A stretch of DNA of 64,000 nucleotides from Spirosoma oryzae (GTDB lineage: Bacteria; Bacteroidota; Bacteroidia; Cytophagales; Spirosomataceae), in contig NZ_PVTE01000007.1 in NCBI RefSeq assembly GCF_003002825.1, forward strand, positions 124,001 to 188,000, in the 5' to 3' direction. The translations under genes and the position numbers were made by a program. Each line of letters begins with the position of its first letter. Positions within the stretch are counted from its first letter, which is position 1. The notes below the pieces were generated by a model, which did not search any database, was not told where the DNA came from, and saw only the letters and a program-made list of their open reading frames with translations. This document shows positions 33,737 to 42,066 of the stretch, one piece after another.

Positions 33737-34438
33737 ATGAATCATACCGAACAAACGTTTACCGCACTGGGCGGCCAATTCGTAACACCCGTCGATACGC
33801 TGACGGAAAAACTACGCGCCGTAAAGGCGATCGTGTTTGACTGGGACGGGGTGTTTAACGACGGTGTAAAAACGGGATCGGGGAGTAGCAGCTTCAGCGA
33901 AGTCGATTCAATGGGGACGAACCTGCTGCGCTTCGGTTTCTGGCTGCATCACCGCGATCAATTACCGGTCGTAGCCATCATCACCGGCGTAATCAACGAA
34001 CTGGCCGATGCGCTTGTCCGGCGGGAGCACTTTCATGCGTGTTATTCACAGGCCAAGCACAAAGTCGACGTGTTGAAGCATTTGCTGGATCAGTATGGGC
34101 TACAACCGCACGAAGTCGCTTTTTTCTTCGACGATGCCCTCGATTTGTCGGTGGCTGAAGTGGCGGGTGTACGCGTGATGGTGCGTCGGCGGGCCAACCC
34201 GCTGCTCACGGATTATGTCGTGCGCAACGGGCTGGTCGATTACCTGACTGGCTCAGAAAGCGGGCAATGGGCCGTGCGCGAAGGCTGCGAGATGCTGCTC
34301 GGGCTGCTGGGTCAGTTCGATACGGTGATGAACGAGCGACTGCGCTATAAACCCGTTTATGATCGGTACTACGCCCAGCGTCAGGCCGTCGAACCGAGTT
34401 ACTGGACTGTCGGTCCCGACGGCCCTGTTCAGAAATAA
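33737..34438 (+). CDS. KdsC-like HAD phosphatase (divergent)
   Basis: 233 residues from the ATG at 33737; the open frame reaches 33602 but would translate the REPIN, so I reject that start. HAD motif I is FDWDGVFNDG (Asp35, Asp37), resembling KdsC's DVDGVLTDG; IITG (motif II), KHKVD (motif III) and FFFDDALD (motif IV) follow. Its place between kdsA and kdsB strongly suggests it makes Kdo from Kdo-8-phosphate. It is ~50 residues longer than classical KdsC, with a C-terminal tail rich in aromatic and basic residues. Phosphatase activity is well supported; exact substrate is inferred from context. Confidence 0.8.
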   Translation: MNHTEQTFTALGGQFVTPVDTLTEKLRAVKAIVFDWDGVFNDGVKTGSGSSSFSEVDSMGTNLLRFGFWLHHRDQLPVVAIITGVINELADALVRREHFHACYSQAKHKVDVLKHLLDQYGLQPHEVAFFFDDALDLSVAEVAGVRVMVRRRANPLLTDYVVRNGLVDYLTGSESGQWAVREGCEMLLGLLGQFDTVMNERLRYKPVYDRYYAQRQAVEPSYWTVGPDGPVQK

Positions 34439-34440
34439 GC

Positions 34441-34537
34441 TGTTTACGGTTTTCAGTAGTCGGTTTACGGTAGTAAGGGCTGTCCGGAATTACCGCAAAC
34501 TGAAGACTGTAAACCGAAAACTACTAACCGAAAATCG
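34441..34537. repeat. Heptad palindrome element, copy F
   Basis: Left arm TTTACGG, TTTTCAG, TAGTCGG, TTTACGG; right arm (34490-34537) inverted with units TTTGCGG, TCTTCAG, TTTACAG, TTTTCGG. It fills the gap between the HAD phosphatase stop and kdsB, ending 5 bases before its ATG. Confidence 0.75.
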
Positions 34538-34542
34538 AAAAA

Positions 34543-35298
34543 ATGATTGTTGGTATCATCCCCGCCCGGTACGGCTCGACCCGTTTTCCCGGTAAGCCAC
34601 TGACCGATATTGGTGGCAAGCCAATGATTCAGCGGGTGCTGGAACAGGCAAAACTGGCGCAGAAACTCGACGCGGTCTTTGTCGCGACGGACGACGAACG
34701 AATTGTCGCGGTCGTGGAAGCGGCCGGTGGACGGGCTGTGATGACACGCACGGAATTGCCCAGTGGTACGGACCGCTGCCAGGAAGCCTACCGCAAACTG
34801 GTTGCCGATGGTACCCTACCCGACGACGCTACGAATTACGTCATCAACGTTCAGGGTGATGAACCCTTTCTGAATCCCGATCAGATCGACGAACTGGCTA
34901 TCGTGCTGGACGGGTCGGTTGAACTGGCTACGCAGATGGCACCGGTCGAGTCGGCGGAGGTGTTGCTGAGTGCCAGCGAAGTAAAGATTATCATGAACGC
35001 CCGGCAGGAAGCGCTCTATTTCAGCCGGCAGCCAATTCCGTACATGCGCGGTGTCGACCCGATGAGCTGGCACCAGCACCACGCCTACCACCGGCATGTG
35101 GGCCTGTATGCCTATCGCGCCGACATTCTCGACAAGATCACGCAACTAGCCATTTCACCGCTTGAACAGGCTGAATCGCTGGAGCAGTTGCGATGGCTCG
35201 AAGCCGGCTTCTGCATCAAACTGGTCGAAACAGCCCATACCGCGCAGGCCGTTGACGAACCCGACGACGTCGAAAAAGCCCTCCGTAGCGCATTGTAG
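34543..35298 (+). CDS. kdsB: CMP-Kdo synthetase KdsB
   Basis: 251 residues. KdsB activates Kdo (or Kdo8N) with CTP to CMP-sugar for transfer to lipid A. The motif IPARYGSTRFPGKPL (about 5-19) binds CTP; NVQGDEPF (~103-110) carries the metal Asp. In Shewanella, kdsB is also in the kdn locus, so this KdsB probably accepts Kdo8N (inference). It is flanked on both sides by heptad palindromes; the following gene is thiN. Confidence 0.95.
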   Translation: MIVGIIPARYGSTRFPGKPLTDIGGKPMIQRVLEQAKLAQKLDAVFVATDDERIVAVVEAAGGRAVMTRTELPSGTDRCQEAYRKLVADGTLPDDATNYVINVQGDEPFLNPDQIDELAIVLDGSVELATQMAPVESAEVLLSASEVKIIMNARQEALYFSRQPIPYMRGVDPMSWHQHHAYHRHVGLYAYRADILDKITQLAISPLEQAESLEQLRWLEAGFCIKLVETAHTAQAVDEPDDVEKALRSAL

Positions 35299-35299
35299 T

Positions 35300-35420
35300 G
35301 TCGGTTTATAGTTTTCGGTGTACGGTTTACGGTTGCCTAACCGGTCAGGTATTGCCGATGCGTTACCAACTCTATATTGTGACCAACAGAAGACAGTAAA
35401 CCAAAAACCGTAAACCAAAC
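35300..35420. repeat. Heptad palindrome element, copy G
   Basis: Left arm TTTATAG, TTTTCGG, TGTACGG, TTTACGG; the right arm (35391-35420) has inverted TTTACTG, TTTTTGG, TTTACGG, TTTGG units. It begins 1 base after the kdsB stop and ends 2 bases before the thiN ATG. Confidence 0.7.
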
Positions 35421-35422
35421 GT

Positions 35423-36085
35423 ATGTCCTCCCACCACGTTGTTCGTGAGAAACAGGAACCGGCGCTGCTGATCGCCAATGGCGAAGCCTGTCAGCCGGAC
35501 TTGCTGGGGCAACTGCTGGAGTGGAGTCCGACGGTGGTTGTACTCGATAGTGCCATCTGGCGCGTATTCGATCTGGGTATCAAAGTCGATGTGCTGCTCG
35601 GCGATTTCGACCGCGACCTCGACCTGGATACCATCCGGGCGCATCAGTATCCGCTGGAGATTGTCCATGCGCCCGATCAGAATAAGACCGATCTCGACAA
35701 AGGCATTGAGCTGCTCATCGAACGTGGGTACCCGGCGGTCAACATCGTCTGGGCAACGGGGCGTCGGGCCGACCACTCGATCACGAACATGACCAGTCTG
35801 GTACGGTATAAAGACCGCATTCGGCCGGTTATCTTCGATGATCATTCGAAGATTTTTCCGCTGGTGGGGCGCTACGAGAAGTGGTATGCCGCCGGTACAC
35901 CCATCTCATTGATTCCGGTCGGTACCGTATCGGGTATCGTGACAGAGGGACTGAAGTACAACCTGAACGACGAAACGCTGACGCTGGGCTACCGCACCGG
36001 TAGCAGTAACGAGGCCGAACGCGATGGCTTTGTGCGAATCGAAGCACAAACTGGCGATCTGCTGATTATGGAATGCTGGGACTGA
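35423..36085 (+). CDS. thiN: Thiamine pyrophosphokinase ThiN
   Basis: 220 residues. It converts thiamine to thiamine pyrophosphate with ATP. Motifs of the family are present: LIANGEACQPDLL near the start, LLGDFDR (~60-66), the DQNKTDLDKGIELL segment (~90-103) and ATGRRADHSITN (~112-123), which shape the thiamine and ATP sites. No link to Kdo8N is known; it is probably a neighbour by chance. The start codon is 2 bases from a heptad palindrome. A 600-base gene-poor region follows. Confidence 0.9.
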   Translation: MSSHHVVREKQEPALLIANGEACQPDLLGQLLEWSPTVVVLDSAIWRVFDLGIKVDVLLGDFDRDLDLDTIRAHQYPLEIVHAPDQNKTDLDKGIELLIERGYPAVNIVWATGRRADHSITNMTSLVRYKDRIRPVIFDDHSKIFPLVGRYEKWYAAGTPISLIPVGTVSGIVTEGLKYNLNDETLTLGYRTGSSNEAERDGFVRIEAQTGDLLIMECWD

Positions 36086-36682
36086 TCTGATATAGACCGG
36101 AATACATCAGTACCCCTACAATGAATTTGCTCGTCGTCGTCAAACTGACTTGCTGGTCGACGTTCGGCGTATGTGGATTTATCCAATACGCTGGATTCGT
36201 TTTATTTTCCTGTATTGTCCCGTTATCGTACAAAGTGGCTGGCTTCGTTCAGTCGCAATGTGACGGCTGATAGTTTAGGTAACATACTGCGAAACAGAGG
36301 GTTAGTTGTATCGGTTAGTGGCTGGACAACACCGATCACCTTGCCGTGTAGCAACTCGAATCGTTACGATACGTTGCGCTCCTCATTTCTACTAAATTTA
36401 ATTTTTACGCGCTGATTATTTGGAAGCGTACGGAATCGCGTGCTTTATTTGCATAAATCTACTACTCCAATAGATTAAAAGTACTAATAGTCTATCTAAC
36501 ACCGGGACTATTGGTGTATTTACCGGAACACGGAAAATCAGAGGACCAAAACGATTCGAACAGCACGCTATGAATACGACAGTTACTTCACGACAATGGA
36601 TAGCTAAGCCGGTTTCAGGTGATCGTTTAACGACAGTATCCGGTTGGCGGAATCGCATTCGTTAGCTTAACCCCAACCGACT
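36086..36682. other. Gene-free region, AT-richer than surroundings
   Basis: About 600 bases between thiN and the desaturase gene. Two frames of 80 codons (36173-36415 plus, 36416-36658 minus) lack family resemblance, hydrophobic pattern or upstream signals and are judged random. No tRNA, repeat element or exact TAnnTTTG box was seen. The stretch 36390-36520 is distinctly AT-rich and likely carries the promoter for 36683. It could also be a remnant of acquired DNA. Confidence 0.45.
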
Positions 36683-37909
36683 ATGCAACTTAACTGGCTG
36701 GCTTACGCAATCCCGCTTTTTTTACTTCTGATCGGGCTGGAGTACTGGGTCTCACGGGCGCAGCGGAAGACGTATTTCCGATTCAATGAGTCGATCGCGA
36801 ACCTCAATGTGGGCATCGCCGAGCGTCTGCTCGATCTGTTCATTGCCGGAGCAACCTATGTGTTCTATGCGTGGCTGCATCAACGATTCGCGCTGTTCGA
36901 GATTCGGGCAACGATCTGGAGCTGGGTCGCGCTGCTGGTCATGACAGATTTTGTCTGGTACTGGTATCACCGGTTGGGGCACGAAATCAGTCTGTTCTGG
37001 GCCGCGCACGTGGTACATCATCAGAGCGAAGATTTCAACTACACCGTCTCGGCGCGGATTACGGTTTTTCAGGCCATCGTCCGAACGGGATTCTGGAGCG
37101 TACTGCCTATCATCGGTTTCCCGGCGGGTATGGTTGTGAGTATCCTGCTGGTACACGGGTTGTATGCTTTCTTCCTGCATACCCGCACGGTGGGTAAACT
37201 GGGCTGGCTTGAATACGTGCTGGTGACACCGTCGCACCACCGGGTTCACCACGCTGTCAACCCGCAGTACCTCGATAAGAACTACGGCGACGTATTCATT
37301 TTCTGGGACAAGCTGTTCGGCACCTTCGCGGAGGAACAGGAGGAGCCTGTCTACGGCCTTACCAAGCCGCTGAACAGCTACAGCTTTCTCTGGCAGCAGT
37401 TCCATTTCCTGCTCGAATTGCTCGTGGCCGTGCGCCGTACCCCCAGTGTCGTGGCTAAGATCCGATTGCTTTTCGGTCGACCCGACGGGGTTGATGCGGG
37501 GATTCGGGCTGAGCTGGAAAGCCGGTTGCTACAGCAAGTGCCGCCTGCACTGAATCGGGGCAAGTTTCGCGGCTATGTGGTCGGGCAACTGGTGGGCGTA
37601 CTGGTGCTGTTGTTCGTCTTTCTGCTGCTGGAGCGCTACATACCCGGTTGGGCCCAGGGTTTGGTAGCGGTGTTTGTCCTGCTGACGCTGATCAACATGG
37701 GCGCGCTGCTCGAACAGCGTCGTTGGGTGCTGCACCTCGAACTGGCCCGGCTGGTTGTAATCTGGGGGCTGGTATACGCGGTTTCGGGTATACAGTTGCT
37801 GGTCGTGCTGGCGTACATCGGTGGCCTGTCGTGGTGGGCGTACCGGGCAAGCATCAAGCGACACTATTTCCAATACCTGTACGGCCGGGTTCAACCGGTA
37901 CCTTCCTGA
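36683..37909 (+). CDS. Sterol desaturase / fatty acid hydroxylase superfamily protein
   Basis: 408 residues, integral membrane, with about eight hydrophobic segments. The diiron histidine boxes are visible: HRLGHE (~97-102), HVVHH (~112-116) and SHHRVHH (~184-190). Such proteins use oxygen to hydroxylate lipids or sterol-like compounds at the cytoplasmic membrane. The C-terminal third (~300-400) is an extra hydrophobic region not found in short family members, similar to alkylglycerol monooxygenase-type proteins. No partner gene identifies the substrate; the next gene is an iron-dependent dioxygenase. A GTAG-type hairpin follows the stop. Confidence 0.85.
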   Translation: MQLNWLAYAIPLFLLLIGLEYWVSRAQRKTYFRFNESIANLNVGIAERLLDLFIAGATYVFYAWLHQRFALFEIRATIWSWVALLVMTDFVWYWYHRLGHEISLFWAAHVVHHQSEDFNYTVSARITVFQAIVRTGFWSVLPIIGFPAGMVVSILLVHGLYAFFLHTRTVGKLGWLEYVLVTPSHHRVHHAVNPQYLDKNYGDVFIFWDKLFGTFAEEQEEPVYGLTKPLNSYSFLWQQFHFLLELLVAVRRTPSVVAKIRLLFGRPDGVDAGIRAELESRLLQQVPPALNRGKFRGYVVGQLVGVLVLLFVFLLLERYIPGWAQGLVAVFVLLTLINMGALLEQRRWVLHLELARLVVIWGLVYAVSGIQLLVVLAYIGGLSWWAYRASIKRHYFQYLYGRVQPVPS

Positions 37910-37917
37910 ATGAAGAC

Positions 37918-37952
37918 AGACCTAAACGGTTTTAGAAACCTTTTAGGTCTAC
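37918..37952. repeat. GTAG-headed hairpin, single REP-like unit (minus orientation)
   Basis: AGACCTAAACGGTTT (37918-37932) pairs with 37936-37950 with one mismatch and a 3-base loop. On the minus strand the unit begins with GTAG. Its stem resembles the hairpin at 5593-5629 (AGCCCTAACAGGTTT). It follows the desaturase stop by 9 bases and may also act as a terminator. Confidence 0.6.
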
Positions 37953-38033
37953 CAATCCGCAGAAAAGATCGAAAACTGAGTGAGAGTTTTTATCCATGGT
38001 CAATACGCGTCTGTCGGCGCGCTTAACTGAAAA

Positions 38034-38858
38034 ATGCACATGCTGGAACTACCTGACACCACCACACAGCCTGTTACCAAAGCACTGACCAACGAGCAGG
38101 TTGACTTTTTCAACAAGAATGGATTCGTACATATCAAAGGGTTTGTCGACCGGCAGCAGGTACAAACGTTTCTGCGTGAAATGCAGTGGATCGAATCAAA
38201 CTGGCTGGCCGAAAAGGTCGATAAAATCAACGGTACACCCATTAAGTTCGGGCACGATGAAAACGGTCAGCGCATCGTGCAGCGGTTCGCCTTTGCGTCG
38301 CTGTTCAGCCCGGTGCTGGCCGATTTCCTGAACGATGACCGGCTACAGCAACTGACGCAACTGCTGTCGCCCTACGAAGGGCGTATCAGTCCGGAAGAGA
38401 AAGATGGGCTGGTCATCAACCACTACGTGCGGACGCCGGAGTCGAATTTCTCGCGCATGGGCTGGCATACGGATAGTCCCCGCGACCTGTTTATGGGCCA
38501 CCGTATTCGGCCGATGCTGAACGTGGGGCTGCACCTCGACGACTGCCCGCAACGAAACGGTGGTTTGCGGGTGCTGCCCGGTACGCATAAGCAGAATGCG
38601 CTACTGACCTTATTCAGGAAACGCCAGTTCATCGACCATCGACCCGATCCACGCGAAGTCGGCTTCGACATTGAAGCGGGCGACCTGACCATTCACAATG
38701 GTAGTCTGTGGCACCGTGTTGAGCAGTCGCCCTACGAAGGGGCCGCCAGTCGGCGACGGGTGATGTACATTCCCATCATTACGGGGGAGTACCAGCCGAA
38801 AAACCAGCATAGCAAGACACCCTTTTACCACCGCTTTGCCCGCCGGATTCAGGATTAA
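38034..38858 (+). CDS. Phytanoyl-CoA dioxygenase-family protein
   Basis: 274 residues. It is an Fe(II)/2-oxoglutarate-dependent dioxygenase: iron ligands His145 and Asp147 in GWHTDSP, a distal His in HNGSLWHRV (His221 or His227) and a 2-oxoglutarate-binding Arg in SRRRVMY (~241). The GGLRVLPGTHK segment is typical. It hydroxylates small substrates or lipids in the cytoplasm; the specific substrate is unknown. It follows the desaturase-like gene by 125 bases, so both may act on lipids (inference). Confidence 0.85.
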   Translation: MHMLELPDTTTQPVTKALTNEQVDFFNKNGFVHIKGFVDRQQVQTFLREMQWIESNWLAEKVDKINGTPIKFGHDENGQRIVQRFAFASLFSPVLADFLNDDRLQQLTQLLSPYEGRISPEEKDGLVINHYVRTPESNFSRMGWHTDSPRDLFMGHRIRPMLNVGLHLDDCPQRNGGLRVLPGTHKQNALLTLFRKRQFIDHRPDPREVGFDIEAGDLTIHNGSLWHRVEQSPYEGAASRRRVMYIPIITGEYQPKNQHSKTPFYHRFARRIQD

Positions 38859-38928
38859 CGGGCGTGTTTGAAGTACCCTCTCATCAACAACTTGATCGCC
38901 GTTGCCCGGTAGGGTAGTGGCAAAAAAA

Positions 38929-38982
38929 GGCCGGAACGGCTGCCACCGTCCCGGCCGGTTACAACAAGGCCCTGCCAGGCCT
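38929..38982 (+). promoter_or_regulatory. Double-hairpin leader before susC
   Basis: Hairpin one: GGCCGGAACGG (38929-38939) against CCGTCCCGGCC (38946-38956), one mismatch. Hairpin two: AGGCC (38967-38971) against GGCCT (38978-38982). Both enclose the same six-base loop, CTGCCA. Seven A residues precede the first, so it could also terminate minus-strand transcription. It lies 26-80 bases before the susC ATG. Confidence 0.5.
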
Positions 38983-39008
38983 CATTTTCACATAACCAAT
39001 ACAAAGTA

Positions 39009-42000
39009 ATGCAAAAACCAGCAAGCGTGCGGTATCCTGCCAGGTACCGTACGGCCAGCTGGGCTATCCTCAGTGGATTAGTCTGGCTGATCAGTATTCA
39101 GGGAATACGCGCACAATCATCTGTCGAACACCTGCTAAAAGGCGTCGTTCGGGCCAAAGACGGCGACGTGTTACCCGGTTCAAGTGTCGTCTTTAAGGGG
39201 CAGACTCGTGGTACGTCCACCGATGGAAACGGGGCGTTTTCGCTCGATGTCAAAGCGGCCGACGTGCTGGTGGTCTCGGCTATCGGCTACCAGTCGACAG
39301 AAGTTACCGTTGGTAATCAGTCAAGTATAATTGTTACGCTGAACGAATCGGCTTCGCAATTGAACGAAGTCGTGATTGTCGGGTACGGCACGCAGGATCG
39401 GAAAGATCTGGTGGGCGCGGTGTCGCAGGTGAACGCCGACGAGATCAAGAACCGACCCGTTGCCAGCTTCGATCAGCAGTTGCAGGGGCGGGCCGCCGGG
39501 GTGCAGGTGGCTGCCAATACGGGTGTGCCGGGCGACGGTATTTTCTTTCGTATTCGCGGGACAACCTCGATCAACGCCAGCAACGACCCGCTGTACGTAG
39601 TCGATGGGGTATTCGTGAATAACCAGTCGCTTCAGAAAATCACGACCCAGGGGCAGGCCAACAACCCGCTGGCAGACATCAACCCCGCTGATATTGAGTC
39701 GATCTCGATTCTGAAAGACGCCGAAGCGACTGCCATCTACGGCGCGCGGGCGGCTAACGGAGTCGTGCTGATTACAACCAAGCGGGGGGCTTACAATAGC
39801 AAACCCAAGGTGTCGCTCAACCTATCAGGCGGGCAGGCGTGGGCACCCAAACTCTGGGACCTGGTGACGGGCCCCGAACATGCGACGATCATCAACGAAG
39901 CGTGGATCAACGATGGTAAATCGGCTGCGACGCGCCCGTTCCGGCCCAAATCGGAAGGGGGGCGGGGACTGCCCGAAGAACAACCGATCTACGACCGACT
40001 GGGCGATATTTTCCGGACGGGTGCCCTACAGAACTACGATCTGTCGGTGGCGGGTGGCAACGCGAACACGCGCTACTACATCGGCGGGGGCTATACCAGT
40101 CAGCAAGCCACGCTGCGCACCAACGACTTCAACCGGGCCAGTTTTAAATTGAACCTCGACCAGGATATTACCGACAGGATCAAGATCGGGACAAGCAATA
40201 TTCTCTCGCAGTCGAAGCGCACCAACGCCCGCGTCGGTGATGGGCCGCAGGGCGGTATTTTACAGGCTGCGCTGCACACGCCGACCTACCTGCCCAAGTT
40301 CAACGACGACGGTACATACGCCAAATGGGCCGGATTCGATAACCTCGACGTGCTGATCAACAATACCGATATGCATTCGATCAGTACGCGGTACATCGGA
40401 AATATTTATGGCGAATACGAAATCATCAAGGGGCTGAAATTACGCAGCAGCTGGAGTCTGGATTACAACAACTATGACGAATACGAATACTGGAACACGC
40501 TGACGAACCGGGGTAGCGCCAGCAAAGGGCTGGCCACGTCGAGCATCAGCACGAATACCATCTGGATCAATGAGCAGACGCTGAACTATCGCAGGGCGTT
40601 CGGCAGCCAGCACACGTTCAGTGCCCTGCTGGGCAATACGCTGCAAGGCAACGTGTCGACGCAGACGTTCGCGCAGGGGACCAACTTCCCATCGGACGCC
40701 TTCAGGCAGATCGCGTCGGCCTCGGTAACGACGGCCTCGTCGAATCGCTACGCCTACAACCTGACGTCGTTTTTCGGGCGAGTCGACTACAGCTTTGCCC
40801 GGAAATACTTCCTCGAAGCCAGCCTGCGGGCCGATGCGTCGTCCAAGTTTGCCGAGGGCAAGCGCTGGGGCTATTTCCCGTCGGTGGGGGTAGCCTGGCA
40901 GTTGAAGCAGGAGAACTTTCTGAAAGATGTCGGTTTCCTAAGTGATCTGAAACTGCGGGCGAGTGTGGGGTATACCGGGAATCAGAACGGCATCGACAAC
41001 TACGCGGCCCGTGGCCTGTGGGGTGGCGGCTTTAATTACCAGGATAGCCCCGGCACATTTCCGGTGCAGCTGGCCAACCCAAATCTGAAATGGGAAACCA
41101 CGCGGCAGGCCAATATCGGCCTGAACATCGGCCTGCTCAACAACCGCATCGGCTTGGAACTGAACGCCTATCACAAGTACACCTACGATCTGCTGTTGCA
41201 GGTGCCGCTGGCGCAGAGTTCGGGTTTCGCGTCGATCTATCAGAACAACGGGGCCGTCAGTAACCGGGGGCTTGAGTTTGCCGTTAATTCGCTGAACATC
41301 AACCGGGGCGGGTTGCAGTGGAACACAAGTTTCAACATTGCGACGAACATCAACCGGATTGAGCAACTGTCCATTCCGGTTGATGCCAGCTACTCCGCCG
41401 AGCGGATGCAGCAGGGGCAGCCGTTCCACGCGTTTTACGTTTATAAACAACTGTACGTCGATCCACAAACCGGCAACGCGGTCTACGAGGACGTCAACAA
41501 AGACGGGCAGATCACGGCCAACGACCGGCAGTTTTACGGCAGCGCGTTGCCTACGCTGTTTGGCGGGTTAAACAATACGCTGTCGTACAAGGGCTTCGAT
41601 CTGTCGGTCTTCTTTAATTTCCAGACGGGCAACAAGGTCTACAACAGCAATCGGTTCTTCCAAGAGTCGGGTGGAACGCGCGACGAACGGCGAGCCATCA
41701 ACAAAAATCAGTTGAACCGCTGGCAGAAACCGGGCGACATCACCGACGTACCCCGCGTCACGACCATCGGTACCAACTATAACCTGAGTCCGATCAGTCG
41801 TTTTGTGGAAGATGGTTCGTTTCTGCGATTGAACTCGCTGGTAATCGGCTATACCATTCCGAAAGCGATCCTGAACCGGATCGGTATCGCGTCGGCCCGC
41901 GTCTATTACAGCGGCTCGAACCTGTGGCTGCTCAGTCGTTACCAGGGTCCCGACCCCGAAGTAAACGTAACGGCAAACCCAACGACGCAGGGCTACGACC

Positions 42001-42056
42001 TCGGCACACCCCCGCAACCGCGCACAGCTCAGTTTGGCCTGAACATCACACTGTAA
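39009..42056 (+). CDS. SusC/RagA-family TonB-linked outer-membrane protein
   Basis: 1015 residues: signal peptide (ending near IRAQS37), a carboxypeptidase-like domain (about 45-110), the SusC plug (from NEVVIVGYGTQ, ~120, with the GIFFRIRGTTSINASNDPLYVVDGVF-type core) and a large barrel. It forms the transport pore of a SusC/SusD pair that imports glycans or peptides through the outer membrane. The partner susD gene follows, but a REPIN-like element is inserted between the two. No glycosidase is adjacent, so the ligand may not be a polysaccharide. The leader holds two hairpins. Confidence 0.93.
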   Translation: MQKPASVRYPARYRTASWAILSGLVWLISIQGIRAQSSVEHLLKGVVRAKDGDVLPGSSVVFKGQTRGTSTDGNGAFSLDVKAADVLVVSAIGYQSTEVTVGNQSSIIVTLNESASQLNEVVIVGYGTQDRKDLVGAVSQVNADEIKNRPVASFDQQLQGRAAGVQVAANTGVPGDGIFFRIRGTTSINASNDPLYVVDGVFVNNQSLQKITTQGQANNPLADINPADIESISILKDAEATAIYGARAANGVVLITTKRGAYNSKPKVSLNLSGGQAWAPKLWDLVTGPEHATIINEAWINDGKSAATRPFRPKSEGGRGLPEEQPIYDRLGDIFRTGALQNYDLSVAGGNANTRYYIGGGYTSQQATLRTNDFNRASFKLNLDQDITDRIKIGTSNILSQSKRTNARVGDGPQGGILQAALHTPTYLPKFNDDGTYAKWAGFDNLDVLINNTDMHSISTRYIGNIYGEYEIIKGLKLRSSWSLDYNNYDEYEYWNTLTNRGSASKGLATSSISTNTIWINEQTLNYRRAFGSQHTFSALLGNTLQGNVSTQTFAQGTNFPSDAFRQIASASVTTASSNRYAYNLTSFFGRVDYSFARKYFLEASLRADASSKFAEGKRWGYFPSVGVAWQLKQENFLKDVGFLSDLKLRASVGYTGNQNGIDNYAARGLWGGGFNYQDSPGTFPVQLANPNLKWETTRQANIGLNIGLLNNRIGLELNAYHKYTYDLLLQVPLAQSSGFASIYQNNGAVSNRGLEFAVNSLNINRGGLQWNTSFNIATNINRIEQLSIPVDASYSAERMQQGQPFHAFYVYKQLYVDPQTGNAVYEDVNKDGQITANDRQFYGSALPTLFGGLNNTLSYKGFDLSVFFNFQTGNKVYNSNRFFQESGGTRDERRAINKNQLNRWQKPGDITDVPRVTTIGTNYNLSPISRFVEDGSFLRLNSLVIGYTIPKAILNRIGIASARVYYSGSNLWLLSRYQGPDPEVNVTANPTTQGYDLGTPPQPRTAQFGLNITL

Positions 42057-42066
42057 GCAGCACTAT

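Noticed and set aside
9369..35420. CRISPR interpretation of the heptad arrays
   Set aside because: Units are 7 bases, degenerate and contiguous within arms, without unique spacers; no cas genes are nearby.
35299..35422. TPP riboswitch before thiN and SAM-type riboswitch before metY
   Set aside because: The thiN gap is fully occupied by a heptad palindrome, and the ~110 bases before metY show no riboswitch core that I can recognise.
36540..36570. tRNA-like T-loop (GTTCGAATC on the minus strand)
   Set aside because: The flanking bases do not form the five-pair T stem, and no acceptor or anticodon arm fits.
36173..36658. Two 80-codon frames on opposite strands in the thiN-desaturase gap
   Set aside because: Neither shows a conserved pattern, signal peptide, membrane segment or start signal.
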